A stretch of 64,000 nucleotides of DNA, from positions 62,001 to 126,000 of the forward strand of contig NZ_JAMDHK010000001.1 in NCBI RefSeq assembly GCF_024721115.1, given 5' to 3'. The notes below the pieces were generated by a model. That model ran no database searches. It saw nothing but the letters and a program-made list of their open reading frames with translations, and was not told the DNA's origin. Of the stretch, positions 55,667 to 64,000 are shown in pieces. Each line of letters starts with the position of its first letter. The stretch's first letter is position 1. The translations under genes and the position numbers were made by a program. This DNA is from Salipiger pentaromativorans (GTDB taxonomy: Bacteria > Pseudomonadota > Alphaproteobacteria > Rhodobacterales > Rhodobacteraceae).

Positions 55667-56032
55667 TCAGGAGGCTTGCAGCGTCTCCACCAACATCCGC
55701 TGGCCGGGGAACGGGACGATGTTCCCCGCCGGACGGATCCCGGCCGGGCGCGGCGCGCCCGCGCCCCTGCCCCGATCCGCGGAGCGCAGATTTTGTGCCA
55801 GCCCGGCATATTGCTGATGCGCCAGACGCTCGGGATTGCGCGCATAGCGCAGGTTGTGCTCCTGCTTGAGATCGAATTGTATCAGATCCCCGGCATCCAG
55901 AGACAGACCGTCATGCGCGCTCACACCCGTGTCGTGATAGAACGCAAGATCGCCGTGGTCTTCGCACCAAATAACAGCTTTCTGATCTCTGTGGTCGGCC
56001 CAAAGCACAACCCCATACATCTTCTGTGACAT
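55667..56032 (-). CDS. Conserved-looking small cytoplasmic protein, unknown
   Basis: 121 aa from MSQKMYGVVLWADHRDQKAV. The first ~65 residues (VVLWADHRDQKAVIWCEDHGDLAFYHD and LDAGDLIQFDLKQEHNLRYA) read like a small beta-barrel of the cold-shock/S1 kind, but I cannot assign it. The second half is Arg/Gly/Pro-rich and ends NIVPFPGQRMLVETLQAS. It is convergent with ilvH (12-bp gap) and divergent from an XRE regulator across a palindrome-rich region. Confidence 0.6.
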   Translation of the reverse strand: MSQKMYGVVLWADHRDQKAVIWCEDHGDLAFYHDTGVSAHDGLSLDAGDLIQFDLKQEHNLRYARNPERLAHQQYAGLAQNLRSADRGRGAGAPRPAGIRPAGNIVPFPGQRMLVETLQAS

Positions 56033-56086
56033 TGTCACGCCCTTACCGTTCCGTCTGACACAGGGTTGCGCATTTCCTGTCGCCCG

Positions 56087-56168
56087 CACATGTGGAGAAA
56101 AGTGTCTTCGGGTTGCAATTTGTGACCATTACGCTATGAAGTGGCGCGATTGGGCGTCACATGTGACG
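56087..56168. promoter_or_regulatory. Palindrome cluster in the divergent 55667/56265 control region
   Basis: CGTCACATGTGACG (56155-56168) is a 14-bp perfect palindrome; CACATGTG recurs at 56087-56094 and TGTGAC also at 56121-56126. It lies between the divergent starts at 56032 and 56265, 96 bp before the XRE regulator gene, and could be its own operator. Confidence 0.5.
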
Positions 56169-56264
56169 TCAATCAGCATCAGTTCCGGTAACCCGTGCAC
56201 CCCACGACCCCAATAAAGGCGGAAAATCCCGCCGGAAGAGCCCCGCTGGCGGGAGAGGAACGGA

Positions 56265-57083
56265 ATGACCAAAGACCTGCGCCGAGACGATCTGCAACCA
56301 AGCCCGGCTGAGCTGCGCAGCGTCTTCGGCGCCAATCTACGACGTCTGGGGCGCGATGCCCCGTCGATCTCGGCTCTCTGTCGCGATCTTGGCATAAACC
56401 GAACGCAGTTCAATCGTTATCTCGCGGGCGAGAGTTTCCCGAGGCCCGACGTGCTGCACCGGATCTGCCGGTTCTTCGGCGTCGATGCCCGGATTCTGCT
56501 CGAACCCGTCGAGAAAATCCGCAACCAACCCAATGCCTTGCTAAGCCACCCCTTCATTTCCGACTTCATCGGCGCCGGCATGACCGGCCTCGCCGAAGAC
56601 GAGTTCCCGTCGGGGTTCTACCGCTTCTCGCGAGCGGCGTTTTCCGAGGAAAACCGCTTTGTCGTCGGGCTTGTCCGGATCAGCCGCGATGACGGCTTCA
56701 CCTTCCTGCGCGGGTTCGAACCCAAGGAGGCGCTGTCGAACCACGCCATGCCGACCGACCCGCGCACGCGGGAATTCCGCGGGCTGGTGATGCCGCAGGC
56801 CGAGGGGCTCGCAATGCTGGTGAGCCGCCGCGACGCGGTGACCACCTCGTTCAACTACCTCGCCCGGATGCCCGCGCTCGCAAAGACCTACTGGGTCGGC
56901 TACACCGTGCGCACCACGCAGGAAAACCCCACCGGACGGCGCGCGGCGCGGCTGATCTACGAATATCTCGGCCGCGACACCAAGCAGATCCTCACGGCAG
57001 CGCGCAGCGCGGGCTATGCGAATGCCGAGGACCTCGTGCCCTTCCACCGCAAGCAATTGCGCATCGACGAACCCTTCGTCTGA
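56265..57083 (+). CDS. XRE-family HTH transcriptional regulator
   Basis: 272 aa. The HTH lies at ~33-70 (PSISALCRDLGINRTQFNRYLAGESFPRPDVLHRICRFF), preceded by a short helix. The remaining ~200 residues form an effector-like domain with no signature I can name (FRFSRAAFSEENRFVVGLVR-like core, then YEYLGRDTKQILTAAR). It ends 10 bp before the convergent DUF2189 gene. Likely autoregulated through the upstream palindromes. Confidence 0.82.
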   Translation: MTKDLRRDDLQPSPAELRSVFGANLRRLGRDAPSISALCRDLGINRTQFNRYLAGESFPRPDVLHRICRFFGVDARILLEPVEKIRNQPNALLSHPFISDFIGAGMTGLAEDEFPSGFYRFSRAAFSEENRFVVGLVRISRDDGFTFLRGFEPKEALSNHAMPTDPRTREFRGLVMPQAEGLAMLVSRRDAVTTSFNYLARMPALAKTYWVGYTVRTTQENPTGRRAARLIYEYLGRDTKQILTAARSAGYANAEDLVPFHRKQLRIDEPFV

Positions 57084-57093
57084 GCCCCCGGGC

Positions 57094-57900
57094 TCAGACG
57101 GTCACCGGCGCGCCCGCGGTCTGCGGCGCCGCGCCGGTCTTGAGCAGGTCGTACAGATGCCAGGTGGCGTGGCCGAGCAGCGGCAGCGCCAGGAACAGCC
57201 CCAGAAACGCCGGCAGCATGGCCAGAAAGGTCACCGCCGCGATGAAGAAGGCCCAGGCGAACATCACTGCCGGGTTCCTGGCGACATATTGGAACGAGGT
57301 GATCATCGCGGTGACGAAGTCGATCTCGCGGTCCAGCAGCATCGGCAGCGCCAGCACGGTGATCATGTAGAGCAGCGCCGAGAACCCCGCCCCCACCGCC
57401 GATCCCACCGCCAGCATGGTCAGCCCGTTCATGGTCAGGAAGACCTCGTAGCTCGACGAGACATTGGTCATCACCGAGAGCCCGAGGAACAGCGCAAAGA
57501 TCATATGCGCAAGAAAGAACCAGAACAGGAAGACGATCACGATCACCGCGCAGATCGAGGGAAGCTGGCGCTTCGACTGCCGCAGGATGACGCTGAAGAT
57601 CTGCATCCAGTCCAGCGGCGCCCCCAGTTGCAGCCGCCGGCTCACATCGTAGAATCCGACAGCGGCAAAGGGCCCGAGCAGCGGAAAGCCGATGGCGGCC
57701 AGGACCAGCCAGTAGCTTTGCCCGGTCACCCAGGTGATCCAGCTCATCGCCAGCCCGGCCAGCACATAGAAGCCGGAAAAAACCAGGGCAAAGCCCGGCG
57801 CCCGTTTCAGATCGGCCACGCCCCGGCGCAGCGCTTCCTTCAAGGTGGCGACCCCCACCTCTGCCAGCGGGGGCACCCCCGGCTCCGGCATCACGGTCAT
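57094..57900 (-). CDS. DUF2189 family integral membrane protein
   Basis: 268 aa with a short cytoplasmic N-terminus ([31 protein letters not shown]) and about six membrane helices. [23 protein letters not shown] and the C-terminal [14 protein letters not shown] are typical of DUF2189. Function unknown. A second ATG at 57891 is an alternative start. The gene lies alone on the minus strand. Confidence 0.85.
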   Translation of the reverse strand: MTVMPEPGVPPLAEVGVATLKEALRRGVADLKRAPGFALVFSGFYVLAGLAMSWITWVTGQSYWLVLAAIGFPLLGPFAAVGFYDVSRRLQLGAPLDWMQIFSVILRQSKRQLPSICAVIVIVFLFWFFLAHMIFALFLGLSVMTNVSSSYEVFLTMNGLTMLAVGSAVGAGFSALLYMITVLALPMLLDREIDFVTAMITSFQYVARNPAVMFAWAFFIAAVTFLAMLPAFLGLFLALPLLGHATWHLYDLLKTGAAPQTAGAPVTV

Positions 57901-57993
57901 CCCAGCCCTCCCTTTGGTCCGACCTCTCCTCTGGGGAGAAGTCTAACCCGGGAACCGGGGACGCGCGCAAGAGATTTGCGCGCGTCCTGGATT

Positions 57994-58419
57994 TCAGACA
58001 GCCATGGCGTCGGCCAGCGCCGCCGTATCCTCGTAGAAATGATAAAGCACCAGCCTGCCTGCCCGCCATTCGGTGACCAGCGCCCAATCCGACGCAAAAG
58101 GCTTGCCCGTGGCCCGGACCCTGTGGCGTAGCTGCCCGAACAGGCAGGCATGCGTGTCATCGCCGAAGCCGGCGGCAATCTCGAACGCCTGCGGTTCGAG
58201 CAGCGTGCCGAAGCGACCGAAAAACTCCGCCGCCCCCTCCGGCCCGGTGAACCGGCCGAACATCGGGTTGGCGTCCGAGGCTTCGGCCCGGGCGGGGATA
58301 AGCTGCGCCTCCGGCGCGACCATCTCAAGCGCCCGCGCCATGTCGCCGGCAAAGATATGGTCGATGAACCGGCGCGCCAGGGTTTCGGCCGGGGCGGCAG
58401 GATCTTTGACATCCAGCAT
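57994..58419 (-). CDS. SnoaL-like/NTF2-fold protein
   Basis: 141 aa from MLDVKDPAAPAETLARRFID with AAAGGAAAG 6 nt upstream. ARRFIDHIFAGDMARALEMVAPEAQLI, then FTGPEGAAEFFGRFG and a final WALVTEWRAGRLVLYHFYEDTAAL strand pattern fit the cone-like NTF2/SnoaL fold. Family members are cyclases, hydrolases or of unknown role. It diverges from a LysR gene, the classic arrangement for a regulated target. Confidence 0.82.
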   Translation of the reverse strand: MLDVKDPAAPAETLARRFIDHIFAGDMARALEMVAPEAQLIPARAEASDANPMFGRFTGPEGAAEFFGRFGTLLEPQAFEIAAGFGDDTHACLFGQLRHRVRATGKPFASDWALVTEWRAGRLVLYHFYEDTAALADAMAV

Positions 58420-58479
58420 GAGAGCTTTCCTTTCTGTCTGAACGACGCCAAGGATAGAGGGGAGAATTTTCACCGAAAC

Positions 58480-58496
58480 CTGGGATTTTCTCCCAG
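58480..58496. promoter_or_regulatory. Candidate LysR binding site between divergent genes
   Basis: CTGGGA-TTTTC-TCCCAG is a 6-bp dyad 21 bp upstream of the LysR start. GGGAGAATTTTC (58470-58481) and GGGGAGAAAA (58501-58510) repeat part of it. Position suits autoregulation and control of the divergent SnoaL-like gene. Confidence 0.4.
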
Positions 58497-58517
58497 TCAT
58501 GGGGAGAAAACGACCGG

Positions 58518-59342
58518 ATGAACTGGGACGATCTGACCGTCTTTCTGGCGCTGATGCGGCAGGGTTCCCTGTCGGGGGCAGCGCGCGAGATCGGCGTCGA
58601 ACACGCCACGGTCGCGCGCCGGGTGGACCGGCTCGAACGCGCCCTGGCCCTGAAGCTCTTCGACCGCCTGCCGCGCGGCTGGCACCCCACGGCCGAGGCC
58701 CGGGCGCTGCTGCCCGAGGCGGAAGAGATGGAGCGCGCGGCGCAGAGCTTTGCCCGCCGCGCGCGCGGCGCGGATGCGGGCGGGCCGGTGCGCATCTCGG
58801 CCCCGCCGCAGTTCCAGGCGCAGATCCTGGTGCCGCTGCTCCCAAACCTGCGCGCGGCGCATCCGGATCTGTCGATCCGGCTCGATGGGCTGGCGGCCCG
58901 CAGCAACCTGCAAAGCGGCGAGATCGACCTCGCCCTGCGGGTCGGCGCCCCCGAGGGCCAGACGCTGCGCGCCCGCAAGCTGGCCGAGGTCGCCTATCGC
59001 CCCTATCGCGCGGATGGCGTTGCCACGGAGGCGGTGATCCGGCCCGAGAAAAGCGCCGGCGAGGTCTTTGCCTGGGCGCGCGACTGGGCCGAGGACCGTG
59101 CGGTGGCGCTCTATACCGGAGACGTGCCAAGCATGCTGGCGGCGGCGCGGGCCGGGCTGGGGATCGCGGTCCTGCCGGTCTTTCTTGCGCGTCCCGCAGG
59201 GCTGCTGCCGGTGGGCAACGCGGTGCTCACCCGTCCGCTCTATCTGGTGCTGCACGAAGACAAGGCGCGCAGCCCGCGCATCCGCCGGATGGCCGAGGCA
59301 TTGGCCGACGCCCTGCGCGGAATACGGTCGGAGCTGGTCTAG
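58518..59342 (+). CDS. LysR-family transcriptional regulator
   Basis: 274 aa, slightly short for LysR. The N-terminal winged HTH MNWDDLTVFLALMRQGSLSG..EHATVARRVDRLERALALKLFDR is complete. The effector domain starts RISAPPQFQAQILVPLL and includes EIDLALRVGAPEG and GLGIAVLPVFLA. Divergent from the SnoaL-like gene, its probable target. Stops 82 bp before the convergent prfB. Confidence 0.92.
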   Translation: MNWDDLTVFLALMRQGSLSGAAREIGVEHATVARRVDRLERALALKLFDRLPRGWHPTAEARALLPEAEEMERAAQSFARRARGADAGGPVRISAPPQFQAQILVPLLPNLRAAHPDLSIRLDGLAARSNLQSGEIDLALRVGAPEGQTLRARKLAEVAYRPYRADGVATEAVIRPEKSAGEVFAWARDWAEDRAVALYTGDVPSMLAAARAGLGIAVLPVFLARPAGLLPVGNAVLTRPLYLVLHEDKARSPRIRRMAEALADALRGIRSELV

Positions 59343-59424
59343 GCGCAGCGTTCCGCACCGCCGGCCCCGCCCCCCGAAGACCGTCAAACGCGCGCCGTGC
59401 CGGGAAAACCCGGGCGTCCCGGCC

Positions 59425-60546
59425 CTATTCCGCCTGCGCGTCCGCGCGCGATTTGCCGGAGGCCTGCTGCGCCAGCGTCGCCGCCATGAACGGGTCGAGA
59501 TCGCCGTCGAGCACCCCTTGCGTGTCGCTGGTCTCGTGGCTGGTGCGCAGGTCCTTCACCATCTGGTAGGGTTGCAGCACGTAGGAGCGGATCTGGTTGC
59601 CCCAGCCCGCATCGCCCTTGGCTTCGTGCTGGGCGTTGATCTCGGCGTTCCGCCGGTCCAGCTCCATCTGATAGAGCCGCGATTTCAGCGCCTTCATGGC
59701 GATGTCGCGGTTCTGGTGCTGGGATTTCTCCGACGAGGTCACCACGATCCCGGTGGGGATGTGGGTGATCCGCACCGCCGAGTCGGTGGTGTTCACGTGC
59801 TGCCCGCCCGCGCCCGAAGAGCGGTAGGTGTCGATGCGGATGTCGTTCGGCGCCACGTCGATCTCGATATTGTCGTCCACCACCGGATAGACCCAGACCG
59901 ATGCAAAGGAGGTCTCGCGCGTGCCCTTGCCGAAGGGCGAGATCCGCACCAGCCGGTGCACGCCGCTTTCCGATTTCAGCCAGCCATAGGCGTTGGGGCC
60001 GGAAATCTTGTAGGCCACCGATTTGATCCCCGCCTCGGTGCCCGCTTCCTCCGATTGCAGCTCCACGTCATAGCCGCGCTTCTCGGCCCAGCGGACATAC
60101 ATGCGCTGCAACATCTGCGCCCAGTCGCAGGCCTCGGTGCCGCCGGCGCCGGCGTTGATCTCGAGGAAGGTGTCGTTGCCGTCCGCCTCGCCATCCAGCA
60201 GCGCTTCCAGCTCCTTCTGGCCCGCCTTCTCGGCCAGCGCTTTCAGCGCCGTCTCGGCCTCGGAGACAACCTCCTCGTCCTCTTCCATCTCGCCCAGCTC
60301 GATCAGCTCGACATTGTCGGACAGCTCCTGCTTGATCGAATTGTAGGTCTCCATCGCATCGACCAGCATCTGCCGGTCGCGCATGAGCTTCTGCGCCGCC
60401 TGCGGATCGTCCCACAGGTTCGGGTCCTCGACCCGCGCATTGAACTCCTCGAGCCGGTGCGGCGCCGTCTCCCAGTCGAGCCGCTGGCCCAGCAGGTCGA
60501 GCGACTTCTCGATCTTGTCGACGGTTTTCTGGGTCTCGGCGCGCAT
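59425..60546 (-). CDS. prfB: Peptide chain release factor 2
   Basis: 373 aa from MRAETQKTVDKIEKSLDLLG. It recognises UGA/UAA through ISPFGKG (SPF tripeptide) and hydrolyses peptidyl-tRNA with the GGQ motif SSGAGGQHVNTTDSAVR. The frame is continuous through the region where many bacteria need a programmed +1 frameshift near codon 26, so that autoregulation is absent. The eight upstream in-frame codons lack a ribosome site and are excluded. Confidence 0.96.
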   Translation of the reverse strand: MRAETQKTVDKIEKSLDLLGQRLDWETAPHRLEEFNARVEDPNLWDDPQAAQKLMRDRQMLVDAMETYNSIKQELSDNVELIELGEMEEDEEVVSEAETALKALAEKAGQKELEALLDGEADGNDTFLEINAGAGGTEACDWAQMLQRMYVRWAEKRGYDVELQSEEAGTEAGIKSVAYKISGPNAYGWLKSESGVHRLVRISPFGKGTRETSFASVWVYPVVDDNIEIDVAPNDIRIDTYRSSGAGGQHVNTTDSAVRITHIPTGIVVTSSEKSQHQNRDIAMKALKSRLYQMELDRRNAEINAQHEAKGDAGWGNQIRSYVLQPYQMVKDLRTSHETSDTQGVLDGDLDPFMAATLAQQASGKSRADAQAE

Positions 60547-60625
60547 GAGAGGCTCTCTTCGGCAAAACAATGGTCAGGCGGACATAAACCAGCGCCGCGC
60601 GCCCTTCAAGCGCCCAGCCCCTGTC

Positions 60626-60658
60626 TTCATCTTTCCAGACAATACTCCCGCCGGAGGC
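60626..60658 (-). repeat. Short dispersed intergenic element (AGTATTGT...AAAGATGAAG), copy upstream of prfB
   Basis: Minus-strand GCCTCCGGCGGGAGTATTGT followed by CTGGAAAGATGAA. It matches the copy before birA across both its GC-hairpin part and its AGTATT..AAAGATGAA part. An inverted copy follows at 60685-60707. Confidence 0.6.
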
Positions 60659-60684
60659 ACTGTCGGATCCGCAGGATTTTTTTT

Positions 60685-60707
60685 GAGTATTTTCAGAAAG
60701 ATGAAAG
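60685..60707 (+). repeat. Short dispersed intergenic element, inverted copy
   Basis: Plus-strand GAGTATTTTCAGAAAGATGA followed by AAG, facing away from the copy at 60626-60658, with an eight-T run just before it (60677-60684). The two copies make an imperfect inverted repeat in the 213-bp gap between mrcA and prfB. Confidence 0.55.
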
Positions 60708-60727
60708 GCAGAGACGCCTCGCGCCCC

Positions 60728-60751
60728 GTAGGGTGGGCAATCCTGCCCACC
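60728..60751. repeat. Short palindrome GTAGGGTGGGCA-ATC-CTGCCCACC
   Basis: Second copy of the element at 52518-52540, with one extra C in the loop. It lies 9 bp past the mrcA stop codon. On the minus strand it may shape the mrcA mRNA 3' end. Confidence 0.6.
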
Positions 60752-60759
60752 TTCCCGCG

Positions 60760-63297
60760 TCAGTAAAGCCCGCCCGAGCTGAGCGTGCCGAAACCCGCCT
60801 TCGGGCCCACCACGGCCTTCTTGCCGGTCGAGGTGGTCACCTGGCGCGCCTGGGTGCTGCCATCGGGGCGGATCAGATCGAAATTGCCGGTCATTGCCCA
60901 GCCGCCATCGAGCTGAATGCCGAAGATCGGCTCTTCGCCGCGGCGGAAACATTCGGCCACCACATTCGGCCCCGACGCGCCGGCGCCAAGCCGGGCCCCG
61001 GTGAAGCGGTCGATATTGATGAATTCGCAGGCCTCGGGCACCTTGAACCTGCCGCCGCCGTATTTCTTGACCGCCTCGGTCATGAAGCGCTGGAACACCG
61101 GTCCGCACATGCCGCCGCCCGAGGCGCCCCGCCCCAGCGACTGCGGCGTGTCGTAGCCGATGTAGCAGCCGGCGACGATGTTCGAGGTGAAGCCCAGGAA
61201 CCACACGTCCTTGGCGTCGTTGGTGGTGCCGGTCTTGCCGGCGGTGGGCACCGGCAGATTCACGGTCTTGGCGGCGGTGCCGCGCTCGACCACGCCCTGC
61301 ATCATCGAGGTGAGCTGATAGGCGGTCACCGCGTCCATGATGCGTTCGCGATTGTTGCGGATGGTCGGGCCGCGCCCCGGCGGCAGGTTCGGATCGGCGC
61401 AATCCTCGCAGACCCGCTCGTTGCCCTTGGCGCTTTCGTGGTTGTAGATCGTGCGGCCGTAGCGGTCCTGCACCCGGTCGACCAGCGTCGGCTCCACCCG
61501 TTCGCCGCCATTGGCGAACATCGCATAGGCCGAGATCATCTTGTAAAGCGTGGTCTCGTCGGCACCGAGCGCATTGGCCAGAACCCGGCCCATGTGATCG
61601 TAGACGCCGAATTTCTCGGCGTAGCGCGCCACCGTGTCCATGCCGATCTCCTGCGCGAGACGGATGGTCATCAGGTTCCGCGACCGTTCGATCCCGGTGC
61701 GCAGCGGCGTCGGGCCGTAATAGGTGTTCGAGGCGTTCTTGGGCCGCCACACCCCCTGCGGCGTGTCGATCTCGATCGGCGCGTCGATAATGATGGTCGA
61801 AGGCGCATAGCCGGAATCGAGCGCCGAGGCGTAGACGAAGGGCTTGAAGGACGAGCCCGGCTGGCGCTGCGCCTGGGTGGCGCGGTTGAAGACCGAATCC
61901 TGATAGGAGAAACCGCCCTGCATGGCGATCACCCGGCCGGTATTCACGTCCATCGCCATGAAGGCGCCCTGCACGCGCGGCACCTGGCGCAGCGTCCAGC
62001 GGATGAAGCTGTTGTCGTTATCGGCCACCATCTCACGCACGAGCACCACGTCGCCGCGCTCGAAATTGTCGCGAAAGCTGCCGCGCATCCACGAGATGTC
62101 CTTGCGCGGCACCGAGGTGCCGCGCGGGTCGTCGCTGGCCACATCCTCGATGCCCAGCCGCATCGACTGGTCGCCGACCTCCAGTACCACCGCCGGCAGC
62201 CACTTGCTTTCGAGGTCGATGTCGCGGGCGACCGGCACCTCGGCCAATGCCGCGCGCCAGGTCTCTTCGCTGCCCAGCCTGTCCTCGGCGATGGTCTTGC
62301 CGGTGCCGTGCCAGCGGCCCAGGCTGCGGTCGTATTGCTCCAGCGCGATGCGCAGGCTCTTGGCCGCCTCCACCTGCATTTCCGGATCGAGCGTGGCGCG
62401 CACGCTGAACCCGCCGGAAAAGAACTCGCCCTCGCCGAAATCCTGCGAGAGCTGGCGGCGGATCTCGTCGGTGAAGTAATCGCGCGGCGGCAGCGATTTC
62501 TGATAGGGCTCGTAATCGCCGTTCTGCACCGATTTCAAGGGCTGAGCGACCTCGGTCTCATAGGTCGGCTCGTCGATATAGCCGTTCTCCATCATCTCCT
62601 TCAGCACGAAGTTCCGCCGCGCGAGCAGCCGGTCCTTGCGGCGGACGGGATGGAAATCGGAGGGCGCCTTGGGCAGCGAGGCCAGGGTCGCGGCCTCGTG
62701 CGGGGCCAGCTCGGACAGGGTCTTGTTGAAATAGACCTGCGCGGCGGCGGTCACGCCATAGGAGTTCTGGCCGAGAAAGATCTCGTTCAGATAAAGCTCG
62801 AGGATCTTGTCTTTCGAGAGCGTCTTCTCCAGCCGCGAGGCCAGGATGATCTCCTTGATCTTGCGCTCTGCCCGGCGGTCGCCCGAGAGCAGGAAGTTCT
62901 TCATCACCTGCTGGGTGATGGTCGAGGCGCCGCGCACGTCGCGCCCGCGCGAGCGCACCGCGTCGATGGCGGCGGCGGCGATGCCACGGATGTCATAGCC
63001 CTGGTGGGTGTAGAAATTCTTGTCTTCCGCCGAGATGAAGGCCTGTTTCACCAGATCGGGGATCTGGTCGGCGGGGGTGAAAAGCCGCCGTTCCTGGGCA
63101 AATTCGTCGATGACCCGGCCCTGCTGCGAATAGATCCGGCTGATCGTCGGCGGGGTGTATTGCGCGAGGCTCTCGTGGCTCGGCAGGTCGCGGCCGTACA
63201 TCCAGAACACCGCGCCGATGGTCAGCGCGACCATCATCGCCCCCAGCGTGATCACGCTGAAGATGCCGCCGAAGAAAGACAGAATAAACCGAGTCAC
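60760..63297 (-). CDS. mrcA: Penicillin-binding protein 1A (bifunctional transglycosylase/transpeptidase)
   Basis: 845 aa, GTG start. One membrane anchor (SVITLGAMMVALTIGAVFW, ~15-33). A GT51 glycosyltransferase domain with FISAEDKNFYTHQGYDI (catalytic Glu) and RGASTITQQVMKNFLLS, an OB-like insertion with many acidic residues, then a transpeptidase domain with QRQPGSSFKPFVYASAL (SxxK), ERSRNLMTIRLAQ (SxN) and GKTGTTNDAKDVWFLGF (KTG). It polymerises and crosslinks peptidoglycan in the periplasm. It is located between amiC and prfB. Confidence 0.96.
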   Translation of the reverse strand: MTRFILSFFGGIFSVITLGAMMVALTIGAVFWMYGRDLPSHESLAQYTPPTISRIYSQQGRVIDEFAQERRLFTPADQIPDLVKQAFISAEDKNFYTHQGYDIRGIAAAAIDAVRSRGRDVRGASTITQQVMKNFLLSGDRRAERKIKEIILASRLEKTLSKDKILELYLNEIFLGQNSYGVTAAAQVYFNKTLSELAPHEAATLASLPKAPSDFHPVRRKDRLLARRNFVLKEMMENGYIDEPTYETEVAQPLKSVQNGDYEPYQKSLPPRDYFTDEIRRQLSQDFGEGEFFSGGFSVRATLDPEMQVEAAKSLRIALEQYDRSLGRWHGTGKTIAEDRLGSEETWRAALAEVPVARDIDLESKWLPAVVLEVGDQSMRLGIEDVASDDPRGTSVPRKDISWMRGSFRDNFERGDVVLVREMVADNDNSFIRWTLRQVPRVQGAFMAMDVNTGRVIAMQGGFSYQDSVFNRATQAQRQPGSSFKPFVYASALDSGYAPSTIIIDAPIEIDTPQGVWRPKNASNTYYGPTPLRTGIERSRNLMTIRLAQEIGMDTVARYAEKFGVYDHMGRVLANALGADETTLYKMISAYAMFANGGERVEPTLVDRVQDRYGRTIYNHESAKGNERVCEDCADPNLPPGRGPTIRNNRERIMDAVTAYQLTSMMQGVVERGTAAKTVNLPVPTAGKTGTTNDAKDVWFLGFTSNIVAGCYIGYDTPQSLGRGASGGGMCGPVFQRFMTEAVKKYGGGRFKVPEACEFINIDRFTGARLGAGASGPNVVAECFRRGEEPIFGIQLDGGWAMTGNFDLIRPDGSTQARQVTTSTGKKAVVGPKAGFGTLSSGGLY

Positions 63298-63400
63298 GCA
63301 GGAAGCCCTTCCAGATTGCCGTTCCTCTTATACCCCGGGGGCACGGCGGTCAAAACACACGCGCGCGTGACAGCGACGGATCGCCGGTTGACGCAACGTC

Positions 63401-64000
63401 TCATTGCCGGCGCAGCCGCGCCAGCGCCGCATCCTCGATGGCCCAGGCCGAGATCCCGTCGCGCAGCCCCGCCGCCATGCCCGCGCGCCAGGCCGGATCC
63501 GCGAGGTTCTTGAGATCCGCCTCGGTCGACAGGAACCCGACCTCGACCAGCACCGAGGGGATGTCTGCCGCCTTCAGCACCGAAAATCCCGCCCGGCGCA
63601 GCGGCCGCTTGTGGACATGACCCACGGCGTTCTCGATCCCGTCCACCAGATGGCGCGCCAGCGACAGGCTGCGCGGCGTGTTGTCGAGACGGGCGAGGTC
63701 GAGCAGCACATTGGCCACCCGGTCGTCCGAGCCCGACAGATCGAGCCCGGCGAGAATATCGTCGCGGTCGTGACGCTCGGCCAGCGCGGCCGAAGCGGCG
63801 TCCGAGGCGTCCTCGGCCAGCGTGTAGACGGTGGCGCCATGGGCGACCCCCTCCTCGATCGCATCCGCGTGCAGCGACACGAATAGATCGGCGCGCGCCT
63901 CATGCGCCCGCGCGACCCGGCCTTCGAGCGACACGAAGACATCGTCGTCGCGGGTGAGCAGGGCGTCATAGCCCGCCCGGCGCAGCACATCGCGCAGCTC
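63401..64000 (-). CDS. amiC: N-acetylmuramoyl-L-alanine amidase (C-terminal part; gene continues beyond window)
   Basis: The frame is open to the window edge; the visible 199 residues begin ELRDVLRRAGYDALLTRDDD. This is an Amidase_3 zinc hydrolase: DLFVSLHADAIEEG contains a zinc His, and IPSVLVEVGFLSTEAD the catalytic Glu. It cleaves the peptide stem from MurNAc during cell separation. The amiC-mrcA-prfB order is common in this family of bacteria. Its N-terminal signal and AMIN domain, if present, are outside the window. 103 bp separate it from mrcA. Confidence 0.9.
   Translation of the reverse strand, partial: ELRDVLRRAGYDALLTRDDDVFVSLEGRVARAHEARADLFVSLHADAIEEGVAHGATVYTLAEDASDAASAALAERHDRDDILAGLDLSGSDDRVANVLLDLARLDNTPRSLSLARHLVDGIENAVGHVHKRPLRRAGFSVLKAADIPSVLVEVGFLSTEADLKNLADPAWRAGMAAGLRDGISAWAIEDAALARLRRQ

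Noticed and set aside
59425-60546. Programmed +1 frameshift in prfB
   Set aside because: The reading frame is continuous from MRAETQ through the GGQ domain; no in-frame stop at the usual site.
60068-61750. 560-codon minus-strand frame spanning prfB and mrcA in another frame
   Set aside because: It is a shadow of two genes with full catalytic motifs and crosses their intergenic repeats.

Overview
This window looks like chromosomal DNA of a high-GC alphaproteobacterium of the Rhodobacteraceae (Roseobacter/Rhodobacter group). The evidence is a nuoA-N operon interspersed with small accessory genes typical of that family (DUF5333, DUF5337 and DUF3291-like), an NuoE with a long C-terminal extension, an RSP_2647/RSP_2648-like gene pair beside edd, and a DksA with a single zinc-finger cysteine. 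I saw no rRNA, tRNA, CRISPR array, prophage or transposase gene. Assignments come from reading translations and DNA by eye; no searches were run.

Layout. 1-139: start of a divergent XRE-type regulator, followed by the first of three copies of a ~185 bp structured repeat. 428-3633 (minus): birA-coaX-rnj, transcribed after the nuo terminator. 3757-24156 (minus): a complete complex I operon in the order nuoA, B, C, D, E, F, G, H, I, J, K, L, M, N, with at least a dozen interspersed accessory reading frames, most joined to their neighbours by 1-4 nt overlaps. These include three or four small lipoproteins or secreted proteins, two DUF5333-like paralogues, two tandem DUF3291-like proteins, a DUF5337-like membrane protein, a membrane protein sharing the NuoE C-terminal domain, an AhpD/CMD-like protein, a 53-aa ORF, and a compositionally odd 57-aa four-cysteine protein between nuoK and nuoL. 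24391-36131: leucine/isovalerate catabolism (ivd; acyl-CoA ligase, mccB, ASCH protein, mccA, GST, HMG-CoA lyase, small kinase, enoyl-CoA hydratase), interrupted by an LprI-like gene and by ompW, which has a perfect FNR-type box.

36297-43234: creA, an FAD monooxygenase, dksA, a moxR ATPase without an adjacent VWA partner, repeat copy 2, an orphan ABC ATPase, a PIN protein and an RNA methyltransferase. 43586-45391: edd with a perfect LacI-type operator and no eda beside it, then repeat copy 3. 45701-50217: a TRAP transporter with unusually large permeases, divergent from a Cache-type histidine kinase and NarL-type regulator (50445-52507). 53028-55654: ilvB-ilvH with a promoter, a leader peptide carrying Leu-Val-Leu-Ile-Val and a terminator (an attenuator), and two long palindromes between the genes. 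55667-58419: a conserved small protein divergent from an XRE regulator, a DUF2189 membrane protein and a SnoaL-like protein divergent from a LysR regulator. 59425-64000 (minus): amiC (partial)-mrcA-prfB.

The least explained items are the 57-aa Cys-rich insertion gene and the other accessory nuo ORFs, the three-copy structured repeat at 231, 40071 and 45430, the ilv attenuator, a 19-bp perfect hairpin covering the ASCH gene start, and several short dispersed palindromes.
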